A stretch of 64,000 nucleotides of DNA from Streptomyces sp. CB02400 (GTDB lineage: Bacteria > Actinomycetota > Actinomycetes > Streptomycetales > Streptomycetaceae), in NCBI RefSeq assembly GCF_001905725.1, contig NZ_LIWB01000019.1, positions 62,001 through 126,000 on the forward strand. The letters run 5' to 3'. Below, piece after piece: positions 48,275 through 56,863 of the stretch. The stretch's first letter is position 1, and every line of letters starts with the position of its first letter. The notes beneath the pieces were generated by a model that was not told the DNA's origin, did no database searches, and saw only the letters and a list, made by a program, of their open reading frames with translations. A program made the position numbers and the translations under genes.

Positions 48275-49558
48275 ATGCCACGTGGACGTCACCGTCATTC
48301 CCCGCCTCTGCACAGGATGCTGCCCCCGTCGGCGATCGCAGGCGTGTCCGTCGTCTGCGCCCTGGGGCCCTGGGTGTTCACGCAACCGATGGTGCTTCGT
48401 GTCCTGGCCGCGGCCGCCGCGGTCACGGCGGTCGCCGGCGCCGTCGTCATGCGGCACTGGGACGCCCAGGCGGGCAAACGCGTCGCCGATCTCACGCGCG
48501 CGCGTGCGAGCGACGAATGGCGTTTCGAGGAGCGGGTCGCCGAACTGGAGTCCGACCTCGAGGAGTCGCGCGAGCTGCGGGCGAAACTGGAGCAGCGGTT
48601 GCGCGCCAAGCGCGCGGAACTCACCGGGCTGCGCAACGAGCACGCGGCTCTGCTGCGGCGGTACGCCGCGTCGGAGGTCGACCGGGCGAGTGTCCTGGAG
48701 GAACGCCGGGTGCTCGAGATAGAGGCCACGGTTCCGGTCCGCGCGCTGCCTGCGGGACCGTCGGCGGCGCCCGACGACGCGGAGGTGCCGGAGCAGGCGG
48801 AGCCCGCGACGGTGGAGCAGGACGAGGCCGTCGCCGAGGAGACGCCGACGGCTCCGTCCGTCTTCTCTCCGGAGGGGTCGAAGCTGTTCCTGCGCGCCGA
48901 CGCGGCACTGGCGCGGCTCGCCGCCGACGCGGACGCCGACCCCGACGCCGTAGAGGACGGCGCCGACACGGACCTACGGACCGACGAGGCGTCCGGGCAG
49001 GCCGACGACGACGCCCGGGCCGGTGACACGCCGAAGGACGACGGCTCCCCGAAGGGCGACGACGCCTCCGAGGGCCCTGAGGACGACGGCCCCGGGCCCA
49101 CGAAGCAGTCCGAACGGGAACAGGCGCAGGAGGACGAGGCCGACGCCGAGGGGCGGACCGAGGCGGTCGACGAGCACGAGCGTACGACCGCCGACTCCCC
49201 CGCACCGGCCGCTCCTCCGGCCCAGCCCGCGCGGCAGCCCTCCGGGCACTTCACCGTGCCGACGGCGGTGGCGGTCGTACCGCCGACCGCACCGGTACGG
49301 CGGCCGGTGTCCGAGGGCGGCTTCGACTTCTTCGGGACGAAGAAGGACACGGACGGCGCCGCCCTGGACACCGTCCAGAACGAGGACCTCGCCGACGTCG
49401 TCGGCCAGGAGGCGCTCGCGCTGCACAAGGCGGAGGCCGAGGCGCGGTTCAAGCCCGCCGACGAGGAGGCACGCGGTGTCGGCCAGGTCATCGACCTGAC
49501 GGCACACGACGAGACGGAACACATCGACGTCGAGGACCTGCGCAGCGCGGTCTCCTGA
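48275..49558 (+). CDS. Membrane-anchored coiled-coil protein, function unknown
   Basis: A 427-residue protein. After a short basic N-terminus, one or two membrane helices lie at about residues 15-55 (PSAIAGVSVVCALGPWVF and VLRVLAAAAAVTAVAGAVVM). A coiled coil of about 75 residues follows (RVAELESDLEESRELRAKLEQRL, then RAELTGLRNEHAALLRRYAASE). The rest is acidic and disordered, with DADADPD and Asp/Gly runs, ending in a conserved-looking patch (GGFDFFGTKK and VVGQEALALHKAEAEARF). Such architecture suggests a scaffold tied to cell-wall or growth-zone machinery, but no function is established. ATG 48275 is preferred; its ribosome site is weak. Confidence 0.72.
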   Translation: MPRGRHRHSPPLHRMLPPSAIAGVSVVCALGPWVFTQPMVLRVLAAAAAVTAVAGAVVMRHWDAQAGKRVADLTRARASDEWRFEERVAELESDLEESRELRAKLEQRLRAKRAELTGLRNEHAALLRRYAASEVDRASVLEERRVLEIEATVPVRALPAGPSAAPDDAEVPEQAEPATVEQDEAVAEETPTAPSVFSPEGSKLFLRADAALARLAADADADPDAVEDGADTDLRTDEASGQADDDARAGDTPKDDGSPKGDDASEGPEDDGPGPTKQSEREQAQEDEADAEGRTEAVDEHERTTADSPAPAAPPAQPARQPSGHFTVPTAVAVVPPTAPVRRPVSEGGFDFFGTKKDTDGAALDTVQNEDLADVVGQEALALHKAEAEARFKPADEEARGVGQVIDLTAHDETEHIDVEDLRSAVS

Positions 49559-50020
49559 CCCACCACACCAGCCGAACGGGCCCCGCGCGGTGTGCGCGGG
49601 GCCCGTTCGGCGTTCCGGTGCGCCCGTGCGCGTACGGACGACGCGGCACCCACGCTGATCTGTCGCCCACGTCCGAAGGCGCATCCGCGCGCATGCGGTC
49701 GATGCGCCCGTCCCGCTGGGGGCGGGCTTCCTCCATGCGGCTGTGCCCGCGCGGGTGCGATTGATGCGTTCGCGAGCGGGGCGCGGTAGGAGACCGTGCT
49801 GTGCCCGCGCGGGTGCGGGCGATGCCGTCCCACGACGGGGACGGGCTCCCACGGCCGGTGCGCGTGCCCCTTGCACGTCGTCCGTCTCAGTGGCCCTGGC
49901 GTGGCCCTGGCAGGCGTCCTCGCGGCTTGTGCCGTCGCCTCAGCAGCCCCGGCAAGCCCGCTCCGCACCTGTGCGTCGCCGGCCCCAGCAGCCCCGGCAG
50001 GCGCTCACCGTCTGTGCGGG
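49559..50020. other. Intergenic stretch with terminator and degenerate repeats
   Basis: No gene accepted. It contains the strong terminator at 49571-49611, a 19-base direct repeat CTGTGCCCGCGCGGGTGCG (49741-49759 and 49799-49817), and a looser repeat around CAGCAGCCCCGGCA (about 49937 and 49987). It lies between convergent genes and may be a decayed sequence. Confidence 0.5.
49571..49611. terminator. Strong hairpin terminator
   Basis: Perfect 18-base arms, GCCGAACGGGCCCCGCGC (49571-49588) and its reverse complement (49594-49611), with a five-base loop, 12 bases past the stop of the coiled-coil gene. Confidence 0.85.
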
Positions 50021-51355
50021 TCAGGCCATCCAGCGGTCCGGGCGGGCGTCTCTGCGGCCGGTGCGGGAGCGTTCTGCCTGGGAGTGGAGGAGGGCCGCCG
50101 CCTCCGTGGCGTCCCGGAGGTGGGCCGTCACCGACTTGTTCGCGCCGGTGTCCACGTGGACGTCCGCGACACCCCGGGCCCGCTGCCAGGGGCCCTGGAC
50201 CAGCCGTACGCTCTGCACCTTGGCGTGCGGCACCAGGGACAGGCTGCGTCGCAGCAGCCCGTGGCGGGCGGCGAACACCGCGCCGGTGACGGCGAGTCCG
50301 TAACCCCGCCACCACAACGGAACGCACCACCGTGCGCGGCGCGGCGGCCGGGAGAGCGCCTCGCGCGGGGGCACGCTCACCCCGGGCAGCACCCGCGCGA
50401 CGACCGACTCGGCGAGCTCGCGCGGAGCGACCGGCAGCAGCAGGGAGTTGGACGAACCCGCCACGTCCAGTTCCACCCGCACCCACCCGCGCCGCCGCCA
50501 CAGCAGCGGCTCGACCAGCCGCACCGTCTGCACGCGCCCCGGCGGCACCGTCTCGTGCGCCCGGTCCAGCAGCCCGTGATCGATGCGCAGCCCGTCGGGC
50601 GACTCGCCCAGCGTCCAGTCGTACTCGGCGACGAACCGGCCCACACTGCTCGCGCCCGCGGCGCCGAGCAGCGGCACGGCCGCGGCGAGCACCGTCCACA
50701 GACTGTGGGTGGCCGTCCACAGCAGCGGCACCACCACGGCGGCGACCAGGAGCCAGCCCCAGGTCGCCCCGGTCAGCAGAAGGGAGACGGCGAGGACGCC
50801 CGGCGGCACCCGCAGCATCTCCCGGGACGGTGCCTCGCCCACCTCGTGCGCGGTCTCCGGCGCGAAACCCGCCGCCCGCGCGAGGAGTTCCGCGCGCAGG
50901 GCACGCGCCTCGTCGGCGCCCAGGAAGGCGAGCTCGTCCTTCTTGTCGGTGCCTATGACGTCGAGTTTGAGCTTCGCCACGCCCACCACCCGCGCGAGCA
51001 GCGGCTGGGTGACGTCGATGGCCTGGATCCGCTCAAGGCGGATGTGCGCGGTGCGCCGGAACAGCAGCCCGGTCCGGATGCGCAGCTCACTCCCGGTCAC
51101 CGCGAAGTGGGTGAACCACCAGGTCAGGAAGCCGTAGAGGGCGGCGGCCGGGATGAGTACGGCGAGACCGATCAGCAGGGTCGTCGTCGTCAGCCGGGTC
51201 AGCTGGCGCTGTGCCTGGTCGGGGTCGTGCAGCGCCCACCCGATCAGCACCGCGACGGGCGCCCACGCCCGCCTGAGCGGCGTGACGGGGTGCAGCCGCC
51301 TCTCGGTCACGGGCGGCCGGTCGCGTACGTCCTCGTGGACGTCGGGGGCCGTCAC
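50021..51355 (-). CDS. PH-domain (bPH2) membrane protein, YdbT-like
   Basis: A 444-residue protein with pairs of membrane helices (TTTLLIGLAVLIPAAALYGFLTWWF; GVLAVSLLLTGATWGWLLVAAVVVPLLW) and three bacterial PH-like domains recognisable from repeated cores: RIRTGLLFRRTAHIRLERIQAIDV, RIDHGLLDRAHETVPPGRVQTVRLVEPLL and RHGLLRRSLSLVPHAKVQSVRLVQGPWQ. This is the YdbT layout of B. subtilis, where YdbS and YdbT affect resistance to certain antimicrobial peptides. GTG 51355 overlaps the previous stop by four bases (GTGA), so it is coupled to the YdbS-like gene. Confidence 0.88.
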   Translation of the reverse strand: MTAPDVHEDVRDRPPVTERRLHPVTPLRRAWAPVAVLIGWALHDPDQAQRQLTRLTTTTLLIGLAVLIPAAALYGFLTWWFTHFAVTGSELRIRTGLLFRRTAHIRLERIQAIDVTQPLLARVVGVAKLKLDVIGTDKKDELAFLGADEARALRAELLARAAGFAPETAHEVGEAPSREMLRVPPGVLAVSLLLTGATWGWLLVAAVVVPLLWTATHSLWTVLAAAVPLLGAAGASSVGRFVAEYDWTLGESPDGLRIDHGLLDRAHETVPPGRVQTVRLVEPLLWRRRGWVRVELDVAGSSNSLLLPVAPRELAESVVARVLPGVSVPPREALSRPPRRARWCVPLWWRGYGLAVTGAVFAARHGLLRRSLSLVPHAKVQSVRLVQGPWQRARGVADVHVDTGANKSVTAHLRDATEAAALLHSQAERSRTGRRDARPDRWMA

Positions 51356-51882
51356 AGCCCCGCCGATCGGGCCTCGCCGAGCTCGGTGAGCCGGTCGCGC
51401 AGCCGCTCCGCCTCGGCCGGGTCGAGGCCGGGGATGGTGGCGTCGGTCGCCGCGGCCGCGGTGTGCAGCTGCACGCTGGACAACCCGAAGTGCCGTTCCA
51501 CGGGCCCGGAGGTGACCTCGACCAGCTGCATCCGCCCGTACGGCACGACCGTCTCCTGGCGCCACAGGACGCCCCGGCTGATCAGCAGGTCGTCGGCGCG
51601 CTCCGCGTACCGCCAGGAACGCCAGTTGCGCTCCAGCAGCACCCAGCCCCAGATCAGCAGGGCCAGCGGCAGCAGCGCGAAGGCGGCCCAGACCGGCCCG
51701 GCCAGCAGCCCCGGCACCAGCGCGGTGGCCAGGGTCAGCAGCCCCAGCCACACCACCAGCAGCAGCCGCCGCATCCTCAGCAGCCCCGGGGGCAGCGCGA
51801 ACCACACCGGCTCCTCGCCGCCCGGGACCGCCGGCCTGCCCGTTCCCGCTGTCCCCGTGTCGTGCGGGCTCCCCGTCTCCAT
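51352..51882 (-). CDS. PH-domain (bPH2) membrane protein, YdbS-like
   Basis: A 176-residue protein: a short N-terminal linker (METGSPHDTGTAGTG), two adjacent helices (LLLVVWLGLLTLATALVPGL; VWAAFALLPLALLIWGWVLL), then one PH-like domain (ERADDLLISRGVLWRQETVVPYGRMQLVEVTSGPVERHFGLSSVQLHT). The companion YdbT-like gene overlaps its end. ATG 51882 was chosen by domain limits; its ribosome site is weak. It diverges from nuoD with only 31 bases between start codons. Confidence 0.85.
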   Translation of the reverse strand: METGSPHDTGTAGTGRPAVPGGEEPVWFALPPGLLRMRRLLLVVWLGLLTLATALVPGLLAGPVWAAFALLPLALLIWGWVLLERNWRSWRYAERADDLLISRGVLWRQETVVPYGRMQLVEVTSGPVERHFGLSSVQLHTAAAATDATIPGLDPAEAERLRDRLTELGEARSAGL

Positions 51883-51913
51883 GGGCCCAGCGTACGTAGG
51901 GGAGACTGTGTTC

Positions 51914-53065
51914 ATGACTCCTACGACGGAGACCATGGTCGGTATCGGCGGCGCGGCGGAGAGCACCGACATGGTGCTCAACATCGGGCCCCAGCACCCG
52001 TCCACGCACGGCGTGCTGCGGCTGAAACTCGTCCTGGACGGCGAGCGCGTCGTCCGCGCGGAGCCCGTGATCGGCTACATGCACCGGGGCGCGGAGAAGC
52101 TGTTCGAGGCCCGCGATTACCGCCAGATCATCATGCTGGCCAACCGTCACGACTGGCTGTCGGCGTTCTCCAACGAGCTGGGCGTGGTCCTCGCCGTGGA
52201 GCGGATGCTCGGCATGGAGGTCCCCGAGCGCGCGGTGTGGCTGCGCACACTGCTCGCGGAGCTGAACCGGGTGCTCAACCACCTGATGTTCCTCGGCTCC
52301 TACCCGCTGGAACTGGGCGGCATCACCCCGATCTTCTACGCCTTCCGGGAGCGCGAGGAGCTCCAGCACGTCATGGAGGAGGTCTCCGGCGGGCGCATGC
52401 ACTACATGTTCAACCGCGTGGGCGGCCTCAAGGAGGACCTCCCGGCGGGATGGACCGCACGCGCGCGCGGCGCCGTCGCCGACGTGCGCTCCCGCATGGA
52501 CCGCTTCGACGACCTGGTGCTCGGCAACGAGATCTTCCGCGGCCGCACGCGCGGCGTCGGCGTGCTGTCGCCTCAGGCGGTGCACGCGTACGGGGTGAGC
52601 GGGCCGATCGCCCGCGCGTCCGGCGTCGACTTCGACCTGCGCCGCGACGAGCCGTACCTCGCCTACGGCGAACTGGGCGACGTCCTGAAGGTGGTGACCC
52701 GCGCGGAGGGCGACTGCCTCGCCCGCTTCGAGTGCCTCCTGGAGCAGACCCACAACGCCCTCGACCTCGCCGACGCCTGCCTCGACCGGCTCGCCGAGCT
52801 GCCCCCGGGCCCGGTCAACCAGCGGCTCCCGAAGGTGCTCAAGGCGCCCGAGGGGCACACGTACGCGTGGACCGAGAACCCGCTCGGCATCAACGGCTAC
52901 TACCTGGTCAGCAAGGGCGAGAAGACCCCGTACCGGCTGAAGCTGCGCTCGGCGTCGTACAACAACATCCAGGCGCTCACCGAGCTGCTGCCGGGGACGC
53001 TGGTCGCGGACATGGTGGCGATCCTCGGGTCACTGTTCTTCGTCGTCGGAGACATCGACAAATAG
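51914..53065 (+). CDS. nuoD: Orphan NADH-quinone oxidoreductase subunit D
   Basis: A 383-residue 49-kDa-type complex I subunit, standing alone with no other nuo gene in the window. Core motifs: LNIGPQHPSTHGVLRLKLVLDGE (quinone-site His), GYMHRGAEKLFEARDY, NELGVVLAVERMLG, GGRMHYMFNRVGGLKEDLP, and the C-terminal IEAP-like GTLVADMVAILGSLFFVVGDIDK. The N-module residues are intact, so it may replace or supplement the nuo-operon copy, or serve a different hydrogenase-like complex. Arg58 in MHRGAEKL corresponds to the human NDUFS2 arginine methylated by NDUFAF7. GGGGAG precedes ATG 51914. Its last 36 bases overlap the convergent methyltransferase gene. Confidence 0.94.
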   Translation: MTPTTETMVGIGGAAESTDMVLNIGPQHPSTHGVLRLKLVLDGERVVRAEPVIGYMHRGAEKLFEARDYRQIIMLANRHDWLSAFSNELGVVLAVERMLGMEVPERAVWLRTLLAELNRVLNHLMFLGSYPLELGGITPIFYAFREREELQHVMEEVSGGRMHYMFNRVGGLKEDLPAGWTARARGAVADVRSRMDRFDDLVLGNEIFRGRTRGVGVLSPQAVHAYGVSGPIARASGVDFDLRRDEPYLAYGELGDVLKVVTRAEGDCLARFECLLEQTHNALDLADACLDRLAELPPGPVNQRLPKVLKAPEGHTYAWTENPLGINGYYLVSKGEKTPYRLKLRSASYNNIQALTELLPGTLVADMVAILGSLFFVVGDIDK

Positions 53066-54085
53066 GTCCCCCGCGGCGAACAGGTCCCCCGCGACCCCCA
53101 CCGGCTGCACCAGCCACCCGAAGTCGCCGAGTCCGCCCGGCGCGGTGAGTTCGGCGGCTTCCCCGGCGCCCGCGAGGGCGCGTACGTACCCGGCCGGGTC
53201 GGTGGAGGCCAGCGTGAGCGGGGGGCGTGCGCCGCTGACGCCCAGAGCGCGCAGGGCGTCCCGCTGGGTCAGCAGGCGCGTGCCGGGGAGCGCGCGGGCC
53301 GCGGCGCACGCGTCCAGGGCCACATGCGCGGTGAGGTCGCACGTCCCGTCCGGCACGGGTGTCGTCTCCCGCCCCTCCCGGAACGCCGTGAGCGTCCCGA
53401 ACGGTGGCCGCGCGGTGGCCGTGTGCGCGTAGTCCACGGCGACGGCGAGCCCCCGCGCGAGCGTGCCGACGGCCGACGCCCAGGCCCGGTCCCGCGGCAG
53501 CCCGATCTCCGCGCGGAGCCCTTCTTCGGCCCCCAACGGCCACCACCGCGCCAGCCACTCGGCAGCCGCACCCCCGACCGGCTCCCCGAGCCGCTCCGTC
53601 CCGTCCTCCCGCACCAGTACCAGCCGCGGTACGCCCGACGGGTCCACCTCGGCGACGTCCACGGGCACGTTGTCCAGCCACTCGTTGGCGAAGAGCAGTC
53701 CCGTGATCCCCTCCGGGGGCTCGGCCCGCCACTCGATCCGGTGATCCAGCCCGGCCGGCCGGTCGGCGAGCTCGACGGCGTACGCACGTACGCGCGGCGC
53801 CACGTCGGCGGGCAGCGCGGCGAGGACACCGGTGACCAGTTCGCCCCGCCCGGCCGCCATGTCCACGAAGCCGAGCACCGCAGGGCGTCCCAGCGCCTCG
53901 TCGACCCGGCACAGCAGCCGCGCGACGGCGTCGGCGAACAGTGGCGAGGCGTGCACGGACGTGCGGAAGTGCCCGGCCGGGCCCGCGCCGGACCCGCGGT
54001 AGAAGCCGTCCGGCCCGTACAGGGCGTCCTGGGCCGCCGCCCGCCAGCCCCGCGGGCCGCCGCCCTCCACAGCCCCTGCCGTCAC
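53030..54085 (-). CDS. MidA/NDUFAF7-family SAM-dependent methyltransferase
   Basis: A 351-residue protein of the DUF185 family. Recognisable blocks: DALYGPDGFYRGSG and GHFRTSVHASPLFADAV (the family's G-F-Y and T-S-P-x-F pattern), SAM motif FVDMAAGRGELVTGVL, then LFANEWLDNVPVDVAEVDPSG (ANE-x-x-D-x-x-PV). AVAVDYAHTATARPPFGTLTAFREG and DGTCDLTAHVALDA complete the set. Eukaryotic NDUFAF7 dimethylates an Arg of the complex I subunit NDUFS2; MidA of Dictyostelium is needed for complex I. Here the convergent, overlapping neighbour is nuoD, the bacterial NDUFS2 counterpart. GTG 54085 is the likely start; GTG 54094 is possible. Confidence 0.85.
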   Translation of the reverse strand: MTAGAVEGGGPRGWRAAAQDALYGPDGFYRGSGAGPAGHFRTSVHASPLFADAVARLLCRVDEALGRPAVLGFVDMAAGRGELVTGVLAALPADVAPRVRAYAVELADRPAGLDHRIEWRAEPPEGITGLLFANEWLDNVPVDVAEVDPSGVPRLVLVREDGTERLGEPVGGAAAEWLARWWPLGAEEGLRAEIGLPRDRAWASAVGTLARGLAVAVDYAHTATARPPFGTLTAFREGRETTPVPDGTCDLTAHVALDACAAARALPGTRLLTQRDALRALGVSGARPPLTLASTDPAGYVRALAGAGEAAELTAPGGLGDFGWLVQPVGVAGDLFAAGDLFVDVSDDEEQ

Positions 54086-54222
54086 CGGTTCCACACCCCC
54101 GCCGTCGCCGTCGTCACCGGCCCAGGTTAAGCGCGCGGATATGCCGGGCCTCCACCTTGCGGAGTACACGTGCCGACCGGGGATCGGCCCTCCGGTTGAC
54201 CCCTGCACGCATTTCGCTTCCC

Positions 54223-54228
54223 TACGCT
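54223..54228 (+). promoter_or_regulatory. Leaderless -10 of the histidine kinase gene
   Basis: TACGCT, seven bases, GTG 54236; a TTGACC lies at 54196-54201 but the 21-base spacing is long. Confidence 0.5.
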
Positions 54229-54235
54229 GGGTTAC

Positions 54236-55438
54236 GTGCAGCGCCTCTATGACTTCCTCCGCAGACACCCGACGTGGGTCGACGGCTTCTGGGCCGTGGT
54301 CCTCTTCGGAATTTCGGTGATCGGCGGAGCGAGCATGGAGGAGGCCCGGGGGACGGACCTGCCCGCCCTCACGGTGCCCGTCATGCTGCTGCTGTCGCTG
54401 GTCGTCGCGCTGCGCCGCCGGATGCCCGAACGGATGCTGGTCCTCGCCCTCGCCGTGGGCCTGGGGCAGCTGATCGCGGACGTGGCGACGATGCCCGCCG
54501 ACTTCGCCCTGCTGGTGATCGTCTACACGGTCGCGGCGGTCGGCGCGCGCTGGGCCTCCCGACTCGCGCTGACCGCCGCGCTGGTCGCGGCTCCGCTGGC
54601 GCAGTTGCGCTGGCCCGACCACGAGGCGGGCACGGCGCAGAACATCGCCATAATGATCTTCCAGGCCGTGCCGTTCGCCCTCGCCTGGGTGCTCGGCGAC
54701 TCCATCCGCACCCGCCGCGCGTACTTCGCGCAGCTGGAGGAGCGGGCCGCCCGGCTGGAGAAGGAGCGCGAGGCGCAGGCCAAGGTCGCGGTCGCCGCCG
54801 AACGCGCCCGGATAGCCCGCGAGCTGCACGACGTCGTCGCGCACAACGTGTCGGTGATGGTGGTGCAGGCCGACGGCGCCGCCTACGTCCTCGACGCCGC
54901 CCCCGACCAGGCCAAGAAGGCCCTGGAGACGATCTCCTCCACCGGCCGCCAGGCCCTCGCCGAGATGCGCCGCCTGCTGGGCGTGCTGCGCACCGGCGAG
55001 CACCAGGAGGCCGGGGAGTACGTGCCGCAGCCCGACGTGCAGCAGATAGAGGACCTCGTCGAGCAGTGCCGGGGGTCGGGACTGCCGGTGGACTTCAAGG
55101 TCGAGGGCACCCCGCGCCCGCTGCCCAGCGGCGTCGAGCTCACCGCGTACCGCATCGTGCAGGAGGCGCTCACCAACACCCGCAAGCACGGGGGCTCCGA
55201 CGTGGGTGCCAGCGTGCGCCTGGTGTACTTCGACGACGGTCTCGGCCTCCTCGTGGAGGACGACGGCAAGGGCGCCCCGCACGAGCTGTACGAGGAGGGC
55301 GGCTTCGACGGGCAGGGCCACGGCCTGATCGGCATGCGCGAGCGGGTCGGTATGGTCGGCGGCACCCTGGACGCGGGCCCGCGCCCCGGCGGAGGATTCC
55401 GCATCAGTGTGCTGCTGCCGCTCAAACCCGCGCATTGA
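54236..55438 (+). CDS. Two-component sensor histidine kinase (NarL/HisKA_3 type)
   Basis: A 400-residue kinase. Residues 1-160 carry about five membrane helices with short loops and no large sensor domain, typical of intramembrane-sensing kinases. A coiled coil (QLEERAARLEKEREAQAKVAVAAERARI) leads to the HisKA_3 box ARELHDVVAHNVSVMVVQAD with the phospho-acceptor His. The ATPase domain has N box YRIVQEALTNTRKHG, G1 VEDDGKGAP and G2 GHGLIGMRERV. It phosphorylates the response regulator encoded 74 bases downstream. The stimulus is unknown. GTG 54236 appears to be a leaderless start. Confidence 0.93.
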   Translation: MQRLYDFLRRHPTWVDGFWAVVLFGISVIGGASMEEARGTDLPALTVPVMLLLSLVVALRRRMPERMLVLALAVGLGQLIADVATMPADFALLVIVYTVAAVGARWASRLALTAALVAAPLAQLRWPDHEAGTAQNIAIMIFQAVPFALAWVLGDSIRTRRAYFAQLEERAARLEKEREAQAKVAVAAERARIARELHDVVAHNVSVMVVQADGAAYVLDAAPDQAKKALETISSTGRQALAEMRRLLGVLRTGEHQEAGEYVPQPDVQQIEDLVEQCRGSGLPVDFKVEGTPRPLPSGVELTAYRIVQEALTNTRKHGGSDVGASVRLVYFDDGLGLLVEDDGKGAPHELYEEGGFDGQGHGLIGMRERVGMVGGTLDAGPRPGGGFRISVLLPLKPAH

Positions 55439-55512
55439 CGCCCGCGCACGCCCCCTGTTGACACCTGTCACACCCCCTGCGACGACTTGACGACCGAATG
55501 GAAGAGGCCCCG

Positions 55513-56184
55513 ATGACGATCCGCGTGATGCTCGTCGACGACCAGGTGCTGCTGCGCACCGGGTTCCGGATGGTGCTCGCCGCCCAGCCGGACATGGACG
55601 TCGTGGCGGAGGCGGGCAACGGCGTCGAGGCCCTGGAGGTGCTGCGGTCCACCGCCGTCGACGTGGTGCTGATGGACGTCCGCATGCCCAAGCTCGACGG
55701 CGTGGAGACGACCCGCCGGATCTGCGCGGACACCGACCCGCCGAAGGTGCTGATCCTCACCACCTTCGACCTCGACGAGTACGCCTTCTCCGGGCTCAAG
55801 GCGGGCGCCTCCGGCTTCATGCTCAAGGACGTGCCGCCGGGTGAACTGCTCGCCGCGATCCGCGCGGTGCACAGCGGCGACGCCGTGGTCGCCCCGTCCA
55901 CCACCCGCCGGCTCCTGGACCGGTTCGCGCCGATGCTGCCCAGCACGGGCAAGCAGCCCGAGCACAAGGAGCTGGAACGCCTCACCGAGCGCGAGCGGGA
56001 GGTCATGGTGCTGGTCGCGCAGGGCCTGTCCAACGGCGAGATCGCGGCCCGGCTGGTGCTGTCCGAGGCGACCGTGAAGACCCACGTGGGCCGCATCCTG
56101 ACCAAGCTGGGCCTGCGGGACCGGGTGCAGGTGGTCGTCCTCGCCTACGAGACGGGTCTGGTACGGGCCGGCGGACACGGCTGA
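55513..56184 (+). CDS. LuxR/NarL-type response regulator
   Basis: A 223-residue regulator. The receiver domain shows MLVDDQVLLRTGFRMVL (acidic pocket), the phospho-acceptor Asp in VDVVLMDVRMPKLDG, Thr in LILTTFDLDEYAFSGL and Lys in FMLKDVPPGELL. The C-terminal LuxR helix-turn-helix is ERLTEREREVMVLVAQGLSNGEIAARLVLSEATVKTHVGRIL. It is the cognate partner of the kinase upstream. ATG 55513 has AGAGG six bases upstream; ATG 55498 lacks a site. A long linker between domains (RFAPMLPSTGKQPEHKE) is usual. Confidence 0.95.
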   Translation: MTIRVMLVDDQVLLRTGFRMVLAAQPDMDVVAEAGNGVEALEVLRSTAVDVVLMDVRMPKLDGVETTRRICADTDPPKVLILTTFDLDEYAFSGLKAGASGFMLKDVPPGELLAAIRAVHSGDAVVAPSTTRRLLDRFAPMLPSTGKQPEHKELERLTEREREVMVLVAQGLSNGEIAARLVLSEATVKTHVGRILTKLGLRDRVQVVVLAYETGLVRAGGHG

Positions 56185-56203
56185 ACGGACGGCCGCGCGC
56201 CGG

Positions 56204-56209
56204 TAGGGT
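56204..56209 (+). promoter_or_regulatory. Leaderless -10 of the TmrB-like gene
   Basis: TAGGGT, six bases (GCGCGC), ATG 56216; no ribosome binding site. Confidence 0.5.
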
Positions 56210-56215
56210 GCGCGC

Positions 56216-56845
56216 ATGCTGCTGTGGATCAACGGGCCCTTCGGGGGCGGCAAGACACAGACCGCACACGAGATCCAACGCCGTCTGCCGGGCAGCGTCG
56301 TCTGCGACCCGGAGCACCCCGGGTTCGGCCTGCACCGCATGCTGCCGCCCGGACTGCGCGGCGACTTCCAGGACCTGCGGGCCTGGCGGCAGGGCGTCGT
56401 CGAGGTCCTCGACCTGGCCCTGACCGAGCAGGACGGCGTGGTGATCGCCCCCATGACCGTCACCGACTCCGGCCACTTCGCGGAGACCGTCGGACGGCTG
56501 CGCGAACTCGGCCACGACGTACGCCACTTCACCCTCCTCGCCGAGCGCGCGACGGTGCTGCGGCGGCTGCGCGAGCGCGGCTTCGGCCACCTCGTGCGGT
56601 ACGCGAGGGGGAGGGAGGCGCCGCGCCGGGAGAGCTGGGCGGTGCAGCGGCTCGACCACTGCCTGGAGCGGCTGAGCGAGCCGGAGTTCGCCGAGCACCT
56701 GTGGACGGACCGCACCACGGTGCCGAAGACGGCGGACCGCATCGCCGTCCTGGCCGGGCTGAAGCTGCTCCCCAACCACGAGGGCCGGCTGCGGACCCGG
56801 CTGCGGCAGGCGGGCGTGGGCATCCGCCACATCCGCTTCGACTGA
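56216..56845 (+). CDS. tmrB: TmrB-like ATP-binding protein (tunicamycin resistance type)
   Basis: A 209-residue P-loop protein strongly resembling B. subtilis TmrB over its length. P-loop WINGPFGGGKTQTAHEIQRRLP; DPEHPGFGLHRMLPP; DFQDLRAWRQGVVEVL; VIAPMTVTDSGHFAETVGRLRELGHDVRHFTLLA; and the C-terminal IRHIRFD. TmrB binds ATP and protects cells from tunicamycin, an inhibitor of wall-polymer initiation made by some streptomycetes. Whether this protein confers resistance is not shown. It lacks nearby tunicamycin biosynthesis genes. The convergent neighbour is an ArsR-family regulator. Confidence 0.85.
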   Translation: MLLWINGPFGGGKTQTAHEIQRRLPGSVVCDPEHPGFGLHRMLPPGLRGDFQDLRAWRQGVVEVLDLALTEQDGVVIAPMTVTDSGHFAETVGRLRELGHDVRHFTLLAERATVLRRLRERGFGHLVRYARGREAPRRESWAVQRLDHCLERLSEPEFAEHLWTDRTTVPKTADRIAVLAGLKLLPNHEGRLRTRLRQAGVGIRHIRFD

Positions 56846-56863
56846 CGGACGCCGTACGCGCCG

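Noticed and set aside
49559..50020. Frames on the plus strand between the coiled-coil and PH-domain genes
   Set aside because: They are Arg/Ala/Gly-rich, lack start signals and run on antisense to the YdbT-like gene.
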